Below, one piece after another: positions 1 through 11,834 of a DNA stretch of 64,000 nucleotides (positions within the stretch are counted from its first letter, which is position 1; each line of letters opens with the position of its first letter). Position numbers and translations under genes: made by a program. This DNA is from Pinus tabuliformis. Taxonomy: Eukaryota; Streptophyta; Pinopsida; Pinales; Pinaceae. Under the pieces are notes generated by a model that was not told the origin of the DNA, did no database searches, and was given only the letters and a program-made list of their open reading frames with translations. Location: the NCBI GenBank assembly GCA_031772625.1, contig CM062810.1, positions 451,608,014 to 451,672,013 of the forward strand. Reading direction: 5' to 3'.

Positions 1-2
1 GT

Positions 3-1003
3 AGACAAATTCTCAATAATATCATTCAATCTCAGGAAGTGGTTAATTCCCTCAAGACTAATAAGCAAGTAGGTATGATAATACAACTTGACATAGTGAA
101 AGCTTATGACAAGCTAAGCTGGTCATACATCAGGGAAGTTCTTAAAGCGTATGGCTTTGACCACAACTGGATAAGATGGGTCATGGCCCTGGTTACCACA
201 GGTAATTATTCAATACTTCTTAATGGCTCTGCATCCAGAACCTTCAGGCCTTCGAGAGGTCTCAGGCAAGGAGATCCTCTCTCCCCCTTCCCCTTCATTC
301 TCATGATGAAAGGATTGGGAAAAGCGATCAATTCAGCCAAGGTGGAAGGAAGAATCCAGGGACTCAAACATACTTAGAATGGGGACACATTGATTCATCA
401 ACAATTTGTGGATGACACTATGTTGTAGGGCACACCCACAGTTAAGGAAGCCAAAGCTTTCAAAGAAATCCTACTTGATTTCGTGATGGTGGCTGGCACA
501 GAGGTAAGCCTCACAAAATCAAAAGTTTTCTTTTTTAATACTGATATTTCTATTCAAGGAAATCTCTCCAGAATTATCGGCTTTCAAAGATATCATATTC
601 CATCCAAATATCTGGGAATACCTCTCACTGACAAACCTCTGAGTAAAGAAGCTTTGGAACCAGTAACTAATAAACTGAAGGATAAATTCAGTAATTGGAC
701 AAGTAGATCTTTGAAATTAGTAGACAAGCTAGTTCTTACAAAGGCTGTCCTACAAACCATTCCAATTTTCATGTTTCAGCTCTTCCTGTCCCAATGGGAG
801 TTTCACAACAAAGCAGGAATGTCCAAAGATATTTTCTTTGGGGTAAAGGGGAAGAGGAAAAGAAATGGGCTCTTGTAGCTTGGGACAAGCTATGCAAACC
901 CAAAACCAATGGTGGTTTGGGTCTACATGACCTGGACACTCTAGCCAAAGTTTTGGGGGCAAAAATTTCGTGGAGATGGCTAAAGGAAATGAAAAACCCC
1001 TAG
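3..1003 (+). pseudogene. LINE reverse transcriptase domain (ORF2 fragment)
   Basis: The frame is already open at the window edge, so the domain starts further left. RT motif A is seen as LDIVKAYDKL (about 87-116), motif B as GLRQGDPLSP (about 255-285) and the catalytic motif C as FVDD (about 405-418; usually YADD). The thumb region ends with SWRWLKEM near 985. Lesions are TAG at 375, TAG at 426, a frameshift near 785-795 into the next frame, and TAG at 1001. Upstream parts (endonuclease, ORF1) lie outside the window. The family assignment is firm; the copy cannot make a functional enzyme. Confidence 0.9.
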
Positions 1004-1060
1004 GCTAAGCTCTGGAAACAGAAATATGCAATGGAATGGCAAGAAAGGGACCATATTTGA

Positions 1061-1720
1061 ATGACTGGACACATCAGGGGTTCCCATATTTGGAATAATG
1101 CTTGGGATAACATAGCCTTGGTTCAGAAACATAGTTTATGGGAGATCAGAAATGGGAATCTGGCATGGTTTTGGGAGGACAAATGGAAGCAGGAACCTAA
1201 CCTATGCAGAGAAGGACTGGACATTATCAAAAATGATACCATCAATAAAGCACTGAAAAGGGTAAGTGGATTTTGGGATCAGACGAGGGACAATGGTAAA
1301 TGGAGAAGATGGAAGGTACCAGTTTACAATGAAGAGACCCTTTTGAAGGACCAAGCTGAAGTTCTTGAAGCGATTTTGGAAAAGAGAAAAATTTTGAATT
1401 CAACCTTGAATGACCAACTAAGATGGGGGAGAAACAATGAAGGCATATTCAACCTTAAAGAATCCAAAAGAATAGCCATCAGATTTAACTATCCAAGCAC
1501 TGACAAGATATGGAAGGACCTATGGCACAACCCACACTGGATGAAGATCAAACTGTTCTTGTGGCTAGTACAACATAAAAAGATTTTGACTTGGGAAAAT
1601 CTTAGAAAGAGAGGTTTTTTTGGTCCATCAAGATGCTAGTTATGTGGTCTACAGGAAGAAACTATGGATCACCTTCTCAACCTCTACACATTTACCTCCA
1701 CCTTATGGAACTGGGCAGCC
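1061..1720 (+). pseudogene. LINE ORF2 connection region with zf-RVT zinc finger
   Basis: This continues the frame of the RT segment after stops at 1001 and 1058. Residues such as GSHIWNNAWDN, the WFWEDKW block near 1165-1185 and KIKLFLWLVQHKKILTWENL near 1545-1600 are typical of the plant LINE zinc-binding region found between RT and RNase H. Cysteines and the histidine follow (SRC, LCG, EETMDHLLN) around 1630-1680. A TAG at 1637 interrupts the finger, and the expected cysteine after DHLLN appears to be changed. It is part of the dead LINE. Confidence 0.82.
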
Positions 1721-2104
1721 TCAATCTTCAATCAAACGGACAGGAACGAAAATGACATCATTGGAACTTTAAAGAAATAGAGGAAAGACTTCTCAGATAA
1801 TGAGATAGTCAACACAGCCTAGACTCTGATTCCAGGATTTTTGATCTGGGATGTTTGGAAATAACGTAACAACATTATTTTCAAGGATAAATCTGGCTCA
1901 ACCCATAGCATCATGGCTCAGATCTTAAAACAGCTCAAAGAAACTGTTAATGCCCTTCTGAAGCAACCCCCTAAGAAACCCTCTTGTCACTAGGATGCTC
2001 ACATTCTATGACTATTGGGGCTCCAGCTACCTGTCCCTCAGGGCATAAACAAGATCACAAGGCACATATCAGAAGGAAAGGCTTTCTAGCAACCCCCTCC
2101 CCAT

Positions 2105-2540
2105 GGCTTTTTGAAATTCAATATAGATGGAGCCTCAAAAGGAAACCATGCGAACGCTGGTTACAGAGGAGTCATAAGAGATGAAGAGGGAAATATAATA
2201 ATCATCTTTCACAATCATTTGGTGAGTGCCACAAAAAATATGGTGGAACTCATGGCCATTGAGCAATGCTTAGAAATTCTGATTGATTACAATTTACATA
2301 ATACAATCATAGAGGCTGACTCGGAATTAACAATTAATTCGATCAAAAAGATAGGCAATGGCACTGCACTAGACAAAGTTTTAAACCACTGGAGACTTTT
2401 GCAGGTCTATCACTGAATTCAATATCACCTAATAATACTAAGAACACTTAGATTTGTTCATTTACGCAAAGATTCCAACAGAGTGGTGGATCAGCTGGCT
2501 AATGAAGGGGTGCTCTATACAAGAGACAACAAGATTTAGC
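2105..2540 (+). pseudogene. LINE RNase H domain
   Basis: The domain starts with FNIDGASKGN (first catalytic Asp) and continues with NMVELMA (Glu) and EADSEL (Asp). After an in-frame TGA at 2414 comes LRKDSNRVVDQLANEG, holding the last acidic residue and the conserved LAN. This type I RNase H at the C terminus is common in plant L1 elements and would degrade the RNA strand during target-primed reverse transcription. Apart from the TGA the catalytic set is present. The domain ends with TAG near 2537, followed by the 3' tail. Confidence 0.87.
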
Positions 2541-3374
2541 CGTGGGAGTTGGTACCCGCAGGGAAACTACGTGAGGACTGCCACACTCTGGCTCACGTTG
2601 ATAGGGAGCATTATTAGTGCATGAAGGAGAAGTAACCAGTTGAAAATCACGCAGATGGATGATAAGGGTTCAACAAACAGGGGACCAGAGAATTGGCACA
2701 TGTGGGTCTCGCAGTGGGAAGGATGGCAGTGGGGGAAGAGTGTGAAGCTAAACTGTGACACCAAGAGTTTGTCTACTATACAAGGTAGTTTTGCTACAGT
2801 TAAAGTGGTTTTCAGGCGCCCTCAAGACCCTAATTGGTTTAATAGAAAGGCTCTCAATGCCACTAACCATTCAACACATGGCTCAAGGAGGAGAGAGAAT
2901 ACTACCTGCATCGGGCGGGTATTCCACGCTCTTCTCTCTAGCCCGATATCCTTTACAGATGTTGGATCTAGGACCATCAGATCTACAACTAAGGTTTGTT
3001 GTGCAAGTTGTTGGGACGGGGTTATATTCCTTGCAAGTTTTTCCTTAGGGTCAGGATCGGGGAAGTTCGGGTGGAACACTTGCTCGAGGGTTATCACCCT
3101 AGCAGAACCGAAATCTTTTCACCATAGTCTGTATTTCCTCATCGGGTCTGATAAAAGACTGATTGAGTTTTATTCGTTTTGTTCAGATTTAGATCCTCGT
3201 TCGTTAGTCAGATTGAATGGTTTAGGACACTGTTTTGTTTTGTGGGCTCTTGGCCAGAAGCTCGAGCAGTTGGCTCTGGGTTTGTTTTATTTTATGTAAC
3301 CTATTTTTTAGCTACAAGTGAATAGAAGGTCCTATTCTTGCTTCAGAAAAAAAAAAAAAAAAAAAAACAAAAAA
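2541..3374 (+). other. LINE 3' untranslated tail and poly(A)
   Basis: Between the RNase H stop and the poly(A) lies about 800 bp of moderately GC-rich sequence. A 219-codon open frame at 2640-3299 and an overlapping 97-codon frame resemble no protein I know and lie wholly in the tail. I treat them as chance. The run of A at 3346-3367 followed by mixed A/C marks the 3' end and gives the orientation. Confidence 0.8.
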
Positions 3375-3531
3375 ATTCATAAACCTTCCTAATGAATATA
3401 TTAACGTTAAAAATATATTATCTAATGTAGAAAAAAAGGTTTAATGTGCTAAATGATGGTTGGATGGGCCTTAATTTATGTTTAATTTAGAGGCATGGGC
3501 CTTAATTTATGTCTAATTTAAAGGCCCATCA
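3375..3531 (-). repeat. Element A left (3') LTR, start fragment
   Basis: These 157 bp align with the end of the right LTR (13493-13649). Both close on the plus strand with CCATCA, which reads TGATGG on the element strand, a normal TG start. The LINE insertion cut the LTR here. The similarity stops sharply at 3531. Confidence 0.8.
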
Positions 3532-3550
3532 TAACACCCCTACTAAAAGT
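3532..3550 (-). promoter_or_regulatory. Element A polypurine tract (likely)
   Basis: On the minus strand the bases next to the LTR read AGTAGGGGTGTTA, a purine-rich block directly before TGATGG. That is where the plus-strand DNA primer of an LTR element lies. The call rests on position and composition. Confidence 0.6.
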
Positions 3551-5619
3551 GTTGCTCATCCTCTAAGCAACTTAGTGGCTTCACTATTCCTAATTCATGG
3601 CCCTAGTGGCCTATCTTATGCATTAAGAATGTTGGTTGTAAGTTCTACAAGGACAAGCAAAAAAATCTATTTATGCATAGAATAATCATTGTTTCTTGAT
3701 ACCATTAGCTTTCTTTCTTGCCCTTATTCAAGATCGTTTCTTGAATATTTTTTAGTTTTGGCAAGGTCCTCCACATCCTAATCAACATTCTGCTACCTTG
3801 TTCCACCATTTGGACACCTCTAAAACCTTCAAAATGCATTTAGATAAGAACTAGTTCATCCTATAGTAATTCCTGTCAAAAATATAGGAAACCTACAAGA
3901 AACCCTGTTAAAACTACAGGAAACCTTGTTAAAACTACAAGAAACCTATTTTCAGCATAAATGGTAGTCTGAGGTTAGGGGAGACTCTTGAATTGACTTC
4001 CATGCCTTTATCCCATTTCTATGACATCTTTTAGGCCTTGGACAAAAGCTAGAGAGTGATTAGAGACCTCTTGGAAAGCCTCCTTTTGTCATTGCAGTTT
4101 GAGTTCTTTTTTGATGGTGAATGACTAATTTCCTTTTTTTGTCATTTTATTCTCTCTTGTGGCCTAGATGATTTCCTAATGGCCTTGGATTTTTTTGTTT
4201 TGATTAGATTTGTCTTAGGCATCGTCTTTTTTGGTTTTAGCACCATTTGTTCCTTTTTTCCTTCTTATAGTAGCATTATGCCTCCCTGTAGTAGTCATTC
4301 CTTCTTCTTTCATAGTCTTCTAACTATATGAGAGTTATGAGAAATGATTTAGGTTTGTGAAAATGGAGAAGATGCTTTGTTTGCATTTTCAAGAAAGTTT
4401 TAGGGTGAGATAGGGTTTGTTTTGGATGAATGATGGATAGATAGTGAATATGAAGTGGGTGGAGGCCTTGGAGTGTTGTGGTGACTTGTACTTTGCAAAC
4501 ATTTCTTCTTTTAATTGTTGTCCTCATTCCTTGAAATCATCACCCTTCATAATTTTAATTTTCAACATTTCATGAGTGAATGACTGAGTTGCAATTAACT
4601 AGTTGAAGGCAGTTGAGACTACTGACACATCCTTAGCTTATAAAACATCATCTCTTATTAATTGACAATAATTTTTTAATTATAATATGCTCAAGAGAAG
4701 AGGTCAATAATATTGCATACATGTACCTACCTGATCGTTGTTGATGAGGCATGCATGTTGCTGCTGCGTTGATGTTGTTGTGCTCGTCATGACTTAGCTG
4801 CATCTTCTTGACTGCCTTTTTATTTTTTGTTGATCTTATTTTGTTGATGGGTTCTATTTTTTTTTTTTATGTGCATATGATGGATTCCTCTATTGCTACT
4901 GAGTTCTAGAGGATTTTCTTCATCCTTGGAGTCCTTGTTCTGAAGATGGCTACAAAATGTGTGGCTTCCTTTCTAGGATAGGCTGCTATAGGATTTCCTA
5001 TAGGATGTCTTGTGGCTTCTTGTCCCCTAAACTTTCATACTTTTTCTCAACTATGAAAAATAAGGGAGGTTGAAATGAGTGGAGAAGGCTGATAGAGAAT
5101 GATAGGTGAGAGATGTTGTCTCTGGGTATTGTTCCTCTTTCCCTGTTCTCTCTCTCTTCTGTTTGTTTTTTTATTTTTTTCTTTTTGTAATCTATATTTT
5201 TTAAATTGATTTCTTTAATGGATGCAGGGGTGACATGGTGATGAAAGAAATGGCTATGATGTGGTAGAGTAAATCACTTTTCATCTAGACACAAGATTGT
5301 GTCATCCCTTTTCTCTCAGACTACCTTTCTTTGGATTTTCAAGGTCACTGTAATTCCTAGAGGAAATTCCTGTAGGTTTACAGGGAATCTTGTAGAATTA
5401 CAAGGAATCCTGTAGAAAGCATAGAGTTTGTGTAAGATGAGTTGGAGGGGTTTATAAGTGGAAGAATAGATAAATGGTGGAAGATATGGGATGGGTGGAT
5501 TGAAACATGGCTCCTGTAGGTCCTTCTGTCCCTCTCATGTTCTGCTTATCCTCCTCTTACTCACCTCCAAAACAAAATTTCCATTTTTTTGTATCCCCCC
5601 CCTTTTTTTAAACAAATAG

Positions 5620-6890
5620 TTTGATTCCAAGGAGGTTTTCATCCTAGTTGCCTTCCCTGGGTGCCTCAAAAGAGTTTTTCACCTAGAGGTCTTTTTTTTT
5701 CATGTAAGGCAGAGTGGAATTTGAAGATGGATTTTGGTTAGATGGAGTGGATGAGTGATTAAGGTGGTGTTGGGGGACCTATATACCCCTTCCCTGAAGA
5801 ATAACTGACCTCTTGAACCACTTCTCCAAACATATTGCCACTTGTAGCTTCTTCCCGACCTTCCTGTATATTTCCAGAACTTACTATACTATTACAAGAA
5901 AGTCCTGTAGTGATTCAGGACAACCTCTTATACCATACTTTTTTTGCCAATATCTCCCAAATGGTAGAATGGATTCACCGGAAACGTTCTGAGCATGTTT
6001 ACATCATCATTATGAACCTCCCCATAAAAACAATTTGGTCAATGGATGCATGGATATGGAGAAAAACTAAAAATGGCTGAAGGTGATAGAGGTCGATTTC
6101 TTGGAAACCATGCACTACAATGTTTTGGAATTTCTTGGGCATCTTACCAACATCCATATGCATCTCCCCATGAAACATATTTTTAAATGGATGCACATAT
6201 ATCGATAAAATACAAAAATGGTTGTAAGTAATGGATGCTAATTTCTTGAAAACTATGCAATGGAATTTTTTGAAATTTCTGGAGCATGTTACCATCATCC
6301 ATATGTATCTCCCCCCGAAGCATATTGGAAAATGGATGCATGGTTTTCAAGTTATGGAAGAAACAAATTCTTGCTCTAGGTATTTTTGTTTCTTGTAGTA
6401 AAATAGAGCCTTCCTATAGTATTTTGGGACAGTAAGGAAAATGAGTGGTAGAAGCTTGGGAATGATGAGTGGATGGTGGAAATAGATGAGGGTGATGGAT
6501 TGGTATGACCTTGGCCTTGTTTGATGATTTGAGCAAAGGAGGAGAAAGTCAAAATTTGACTTCTTTTCACTAGGTTTGACCGATTTTTTCTTTCTTTCCT
6601 GGAAAAATGTTTTTGTTCCTTATAGATGTTGGAGAGCACCTACATTCATCAAAGAGATACATGGAGAAAGTAATTTTGTTTTCCTTTTTTTTTTCAAGGC
6701 CGACTAGCCGCCTCCATGAGGTTTTCAACTAGTAGGTCTACCCAGGTGCCTCAAACGAGGTTTTCACCTAGGATATTTTCTTTTTTCTCTTTTTTTTTTC
6801 CCAACCCATTGATCACGTCATTGAGGTTTTCAATCAATGAGCCAATCTGAGGTGCCTCCAAGGAGGTTTCCACCTGAGATTTTTATTTTA
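5620..6890. repeat. Dispersed GGTGCCTC...GAGGTTTTCACC blocks
   Basis: Three imperfect copies at about 5625-5690, 6700-6775 and 6805-6885 share a plan: gaggttttca, a variable part, gGTGCCTCaa, then gaggttt(t)cCACCT. GGTGCCTC and GAGG make short inverted-repeat pairs inside each block. The function is unknown. Confidence 0.55.
5965..6360. repeat. About 145-bp tandem repeat, three degenerate copies
   Basis: Three copies are recognised by the anchors CATGTTTACATCATC / CATCTTACCAACATCC / CATGTTACCATCATCC followed by CTCCCC at 6017, 6163 and 6308, then AATGGATGCA. Spacing is 146 and 145 bp. The copies have diverged clearly. Confidence 0.75.
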
Positions 6891-6999
6891 TTTTTCTACC
6901 CTACCTACTAGAAAAACAAAATCACTTTGAAGTATAAGAATACTTTCAATGGATCCATGTGCACGTCAAGATGACAGAAAAAATGATGCGGAGGCTTGA

Positions 7000-8677
7000 A
7001 ATCTATGCTTTGACATGTACCTGGATTTGAGTGATAAAATGCTTTAAATTTAATGATATCAAGCCCAATTCTAGAAGAGAGTGTTGCGGCAACTTAGTGA
7101 CTGTATGGAACCAAACCTCAATATAACCCTCATTCCCTTGGTTTGATTTCTTATCTCGATCATTCTTCATGTATTCTTCTACCATGACCTTCAAATCTTC
7201 ATCTTTTTGTTGATTTTTCTCTTCAATACATGGAGGATTTGATGGTAACCATGAGGGAGATTTCTCAATCTCTGATTTTGATGTCTTCTCTTCATCAATT
7301 GCAGCCCATGGTTCTTTGATATTCTCCCTTGAATCTTCTTTTCTACATGTTGTCCTTTAATGACATGAAGAGAATCATTTTTTTGTAATTTTCTTCTAAG
7401 CTGATATGAATACCATTGCAATCGAGACGAGATGTTTGGAACTATTTTACCTCAGCATTGTAAGTGGGCTGATCTACTTGAATGTGTGGGTTTGGAAATG
7501 GTGGTATAGGTAGCTGAGTGGGAGTGGATATTTGAGATGGATGTGGTTGGGGTTATGGTTCTAGTGGAGATGAATGGTCATGATAACATGGAGTTTTCTA
7601 TGGAGGATATTAAGGAAAATATTGAGGATATTGTGGATGGCTCTCGTAAGTTTCTTGCCAACCTTGTTGCCAAAATTGGTTTCGGGGTTGAGATGGCCAA
7701 TGTTGCTAAGGAAATGGTGTGTTATAATTACTTTTAGATGGATGCACATAAGATTGAAATTTTGAATTAGGATCTTGCATTATATCAGGTTGAATAGGTT
7801 TTCATGGTCCTCTTGGAGCTACATAACATAGCTGCATTAGCAATTGAATTGCCGCATTGTCGTCTTGGTAAACTACCTTCAACCTTGGTGATGAGGAGAA
7901 ACATTTAACATCATGTGATTATGCATGGAAAATACGAATATCAACATCTTCTTTTTCTCATTTTATTTTCTTAACATTTCTACTTGTTCACTTAGATTGC
8001 TAAGAATTTCAGTTCTAAACTTATCAATCAAATTTCCGAGTTTAGATTGACTTACCGATCTTGATGTTGATTGACTTAATCTTGCCCTTCCTCTTCATAT
8101 GTGTTTGCATGTTTCACAAATTTCTTCAAAGGATCATTGGGATACATCACCTCTACTCATGAGATCAAGGAGATCAATCCACTCATCCTAATTTTTCTAA
8201 GTAAGAGGGTTTTAGTGTGTCGGATCCTAAATGATGTAGTTTTTCCCTCTTAACATTAGACATGAACCTCTCTATTAGATCCTCAAGTCTCTCATCTTCT
8301 GTTTGATTCACTCTAAATATTTCTTCCTTAAGATCATGATCTTTATATTTTTCTAGAAATATCTTTTGGATATCATTAAGTGATCTCATTGAATTAGTCC
8401 CTAAATTCACGAACCATTTAAGAGCTCTATCCTTCAAAGTTGCCGTAAACAATATCAGTTTTTGAGTTTTTAATAAGTAACCATAAGATTTAAAACCAAT
8501 TTTAAATTGAAAGAAAACGATTTTTGGATCCTCTCACCTTAGACCATGAAATTTTGGAGGAAAAGATGCACGGGTGTTCTTCATGTGCACACTTCCATCA
8601 GTATCTTGAATGGGAAATCTGAGAGGATCTTCTTCATTGTCATCATCTTCATCCATTTCTTCTACATTCTTTGCCAT
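7000..8677 (-). pseudogene. Element A gag remnant
   Basis: A likely start ATG lies at 8677 on the minus strand, about 240 bp downstream of the PBS. The frame begins MAKNVEEMDEDDDNEEDP and runs through FPPKFHGL to a TGA near 8540. It resumes in frame with a clear Retrotrans_gag stretch (TATLKDRALKWFVNLG, then IFLEKYKDHDLKEE, 8183-8452). Further stops follow. Beyond about 8180 only scraps remain, including a proline/histidine-rich stretch near 7440-7600. Gag would form the virus-like particle. No zinc knuckle survives that I can read with confidence. Confidence 0.78.
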
Positions 8678-8915
8678 ATTCTTCTTCTACTTGAAAAAGT
8701 GAATGTTGATGTGGCTCTTACTCCACCACACAATCAGATGGGGGGGTGGGTTGGTGTTGGATATTTTTTTGTTTTTATGATTGAATGAAACCACTAATGC
8801 AATGCACTTTTCTATTTTCAAATGAAATTTCAATAATGAAAATATTTTTTGTTTTTGCAGAGAGTAAAAATAAATGAGTGAACTAGGGAAGAAAAAAATG
8901 CATACTTTGATACCT

Positions 8916-8937
8916 CCCATGCAATGGCGCCAAAAAC
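8916..8937 (-). promoter_or_regulatory. Element A primer-binding site
   Basis: On the minus strand TTGGCGCCATTGCATGGGA lies a few bases after the LTR end (...GGCTCA). The TGGCGCC start is the PBS form known from Athila/Tat gypsy elements (usually assigned to tRNA-Asp). The assigned tRNA is from memory of the family, not matched here. Confidence 0.7.
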
Positions 8938-9980
8938 TAATGAGCCTCAATATTGCAGCAAGAATGTTGTAACTCCGAAGGCTACCGACTTTAACTATCA
9001 ACCCGTGGTTCGTACAAAATTAAAAGGTATCGACACTATATGTGTAGTATCCAATGTATTCTTCCTTTTCTATCATGATATAATGGAGTGCATGTTCTAA
9101 AACCAAATCCTAAACTAATTGAAGAAAATGAAATGCTCGAAATAGAAACCTTAACCTATTGCAAGAAATAAAGTACACGGAAAGAAACATATTCTAATTG
9201 CATAAAGATCATGAACTAAATGTATAAGAAACATAACTTAATCCTATTTATCACATGTGATGATTTAAACTAAGTGAACATTGAGTTTGATCCAGGGAGT
9301 GTTAACTGTTATGTGCATGTGTGAATATAAAAGAACTCCTTTTATAATCTTTTTGTTTTATAAATGCAAATGCTAGTCTTTCCTTGATCCTTGGCAGGGT
9401 AAACAAGTGTGGAGGAAGAGGGGTACAATGATTTTGATGGCTTGGAGGTCAATTAGGGGCCAAATCCCAGCTTTAATGATGAATTTTTTTCAACTCGGGA
9501 TCAAAACAAGCTGTTACAGGATTTCCTACAGGATGTACTAGTTCTCCTATAGGATCCCCTAATTTACTACAAGATGTTACAAATTTAGTGTACGAAATTA
9601 TAATTCATCAAATGACAAAGAAAATAAAATATAAATTGGATGGGAAAAACTTTTTTATTAACTAGGATGTCTTAGGTCCCTGTTCCAAGTGGAATAACTC
9701 AAAAAGACCTCTGCTAAACCATGCTAAAAAATAGTAGAAAATTACTAGTCGAAAATCTAAAAATTCAAGAACTAGTGAGCTAGTAAATCTATAAAATACC
9801 TAACCTAGTCAAGTGAAAAAGAAATGGGGTAATTTTTTCTATGAACTATAATTTTGTTTGATCTAATTCCAGTGGAACGAAATCGATTGAATCTCGTTAG
9901 AATTCTCTAAAAAATAGAAAAAAGTTATTGTTCTTTGCCACAAAGGAGTTCCAGAAATGTAGCTTTGGGAATAAGAAAGA

Positions 9981-10313
9981 TGTTAGGCCCCTATACTACT
10001 AGTGTAACACCTTATTGCTATTAGTACAACCCACTTATTATATTGATGTACCCATGTAGTGCCCATATTGTTACTATTGCGCCCCATAGAAGCCCACTAT
10101 TGTTATTATTGTGCCCTTACATTATTATTGTTATGTCGGCTCTGATTATGTTATGACCCCTTAAACTCCTATATATAGAAAGGAGGTATTTTCATTTGTA
10201 TCATCCAAGAATTTTTCATTTATGTAATGTAAAGGAGGTTTCCCCCTCGAAGAGGCTGAATTCTAAGGCGTTGATCTATCTTTTCTATCTTTTCTTGAAC
10301 TGGTTTCATAACA
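9981..10313 (+). repeat. Element B 5' LTR
   Basis: 333 bp, TGTTA...TAACA ends. A TATA box (CTATATATAGAA) lies at 10169-10180, so transcription should start near 10205. It differs from the 3' LTR at only about ten positions by eye. Confidence 0.93.
10169..10180 (+). promoter_or_regulatory. Element B LTR TATA box
   Basis: CTATATATAGAA within the LTR, repeated in the 3' LTR near 12597. Position and orientation fit the element promoter. Confidence 0.7.
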
Positions 10314-10315
10314 TT

Positions 10316-10334
10316 TGGTATCAGAACTTTGGAT
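10316..10334 (+). promoter_or_regulatory. Element B primer-binding site (initiator tRNA-Met type)
   Basis: TGGTATCAGAAC starts 3 bases after the 5' LTR. It is the usual plant PBS complementary to the 3' end of initiator tRNA-Met, with A in place of G in AGC. Confidence 0.85.
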
Positions 10335-10900
10335 TCTAGGGTTTCACTGCTCCAAAGAGGTCATAGTGGAATTTTCGCTTTAAATATTTTTCTGTGATGT
10401 TTTAGAAGTCACAAAAAAAACCCATTTGAGAAGAAATTGCGCTGCACCTTGGGTCCGAATTTCAGAGCTTTTTGCGTGCTATTTGCGGAGATATGATCTG
10501 AGGAAGTTGGTGTTTTTGCAGACTCCTGAATTACATTCAAAACAGGTGACCTACGGAAAATCGTCATAACTTTCTCTCTAGGAATCAAATTGAAATTTCG
10601 TAAGAAGTTACAGAAAGAGGACGGACTTTAGTTTCTTGTATATCGTTTTCAGAACCGAAGATCGAAAATTGCATACGTGGAACTTCATACAAGTTCGCTC
10701 TTCGGGAAAGGTCTATAATCAAGTCATCTTGGGAGATTGTGCATAACTCTTTCTTGGAGAATCCAAATTGGGTTAGACTTGTGGCGTTGGAAAGAGGACA
10801 TAGAGGGCTACTGTAGGGCACAATTTCAGAACTTAAAGATCTGAAAGTACAGAGTTAAATTCGTTTCAATATTGAGCTCCTAAAATCAAGAAAAATTGAG
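10335..10900 (+). other. Element B leader
   Basis: About 570 bp between PBS and gag without a supported gene. A 78-codon antisense frame (10585-10821) resembles nothing known to me and is treated as chance. Confidence 0.6.
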
Positions 10901-11413
10901 ATGAGGAAGTTTGATGGCAAGGATCCGGTAAATTGGATACTACAGATGGAGAAATATTTCGATCTACATGAGGTGCAACTATTACAAAAGGTATGTATTG
11001 CATCTTCATATTTAGAACCGAATCAATTTTTATGGTATGAGGGGCTTTGTTCTCGTAAAAAACTTGTTACGTGGTCAATTTTCAAAGAGGAAATGATAGC
11101 ACATTATGAGGATACAAAGAGCAACACCTTCTTTAGAGCAACACCACAACAATTGGAAAGAGTAAAAGGGCTTTGTGACATAGTGGAAAGAAAAATTATG
11201 GAAACCAGGAAGCATACCCCTCACAACTATAAAGATGGAAGTGTTGTTTCTCCTAGCCTTCCACAACCTACAAGGGTTACACCACAACAATTAGAAGAAA
11301 AAAGAGAAAAAGGGATTTGTTACAATTGTGATAGAAAATGAATTAAAGGTCATAAGTATGCTGAGAAGAAATTATTTTACATAGAATATGAAGAGGAGGA
11401 AGAAAAGGATTAA
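10901..11413 (+). pseudogene. Element B gag, internally shortened
   Basis: The frame starts MRKFDGKDPVNWILQMEKYFD, the N-terminal part of a gypsy gag domain, and runs to HYEDTKSNTFF. A gap then jumps to the C-terminal part (KIMETRKHTPHNYKDGSV, TPQQLEEKREKGICYNCD). The zinc knuckle is broken: CYNCD is followed by TGA at 11339, and the third cysteine after GH is a tyrosine codon. The acidic tail ends at TAA near 11411. The missing middle covers the second half of the capsid domain, so this product could not form a normal capsid. Confidence 0.83.
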
Positions 11414-11467
11414 GAAACATCAAAAGAACAAGATATGCACCAGGACCCCATCCCAAAGAAAGAAGAA

Positions 11468-11834
11468 ATGAATCAGATGATATCTTGTAAAGAATTGGCA
11501 AGAATTACCACTTCTAAAACTCTTAAGATAGAAGGACATATCAAGAAGAAAAAGGTGCAAGAAGTGAAAGATCACATCGAGAAAGAAAAAAGTGAATCCA
11601 ACCATATCTTGTAATTCATTGATCGAAATTACCACTCCTCAAACTATCAAGATAGAAGGACATATCAAGAAGAAAAATGTTCAAGAAGTGAAAGATCACA
11701 TTGAGCATCAAGAAATGAATCCGACCATATCTTGTAAAGGATTGGAAGAAATTACCACTCCTCAAACTCTAGAGATAGAAGGACATATGAAGAAGAAAAA
11801 TGTTGAAGCAGTGAAAGATCACATCGAGCATCAA
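11468..11834 (+). repeat. Three tandem copies of a chimeric gag-linker/integrase unit (about 123 bp)
   Basis: Units start at 11468, 11592 and 11715 (spacing 124 and 123 bp). Each encodes an MNPTISC-like linker normally found between gag and protease (TTPQT...IEGHIKKKNV). It is fused to VKDHIEHQ, which resembles the integrase C-terminal region. The second and third units are in one open frame (11592-11849, GTG or no true start). The same chimeric junction is present in all three, so the fusion came first and the tandem expansion second. Confidence 0.8.

Larger units (their letters stand above)
1..3374 (+). mobile_element. LINE retrotransposon, 3' portion (5' end outside window)
   Basis: This is a non-LTR retrotransposon of the plant L1 type. 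In order it shows reverse transcriptase, a cysteine/histidine zinc-finger region (zf-RVT) and an RNase H domain, then about 0.8 kb of 3' tail ending in a run of about 22 A plus A-rich sequence at 3345-3374. The reading frame is broken by several stops and one frameshift, so the copy is dead. It is inserted in the left LTR of element A: the sequence right after the poly(A) (from 3375) matches element A's right LTR from 13493. It is therefore younger than element A. The 5' end and target duplication cannot be seen. Confidence 0.93.
3551..7000 (-). other. Element A non-coding body
   Basis: About 3.4 kb without a recognisable protein on either strand. It is T-rich on the plus strand and full of short recurring words: CCTGTAG/CTACAGG blocks near 3866-3950, 4975-5010, 5350-5420, 5865-5930 and 6398-6425; a three-copy tandem repeat at 5965-6360; and GGTGCCTC/GAGGTTTTCACC blocks near 5620-6890. 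In a complete gypsy element this position would hold pol. Replacement of pol by repeat-rich filler is typical of large non-autonomous derivatives. Confidence 0.6.

Noticed and set aside
2640-3299. 219-codon frame in the LINE tail
   Set aside because: Lies between the RNase H stop and poly(A); no known domain and no start context. Best read as a 3' tail.
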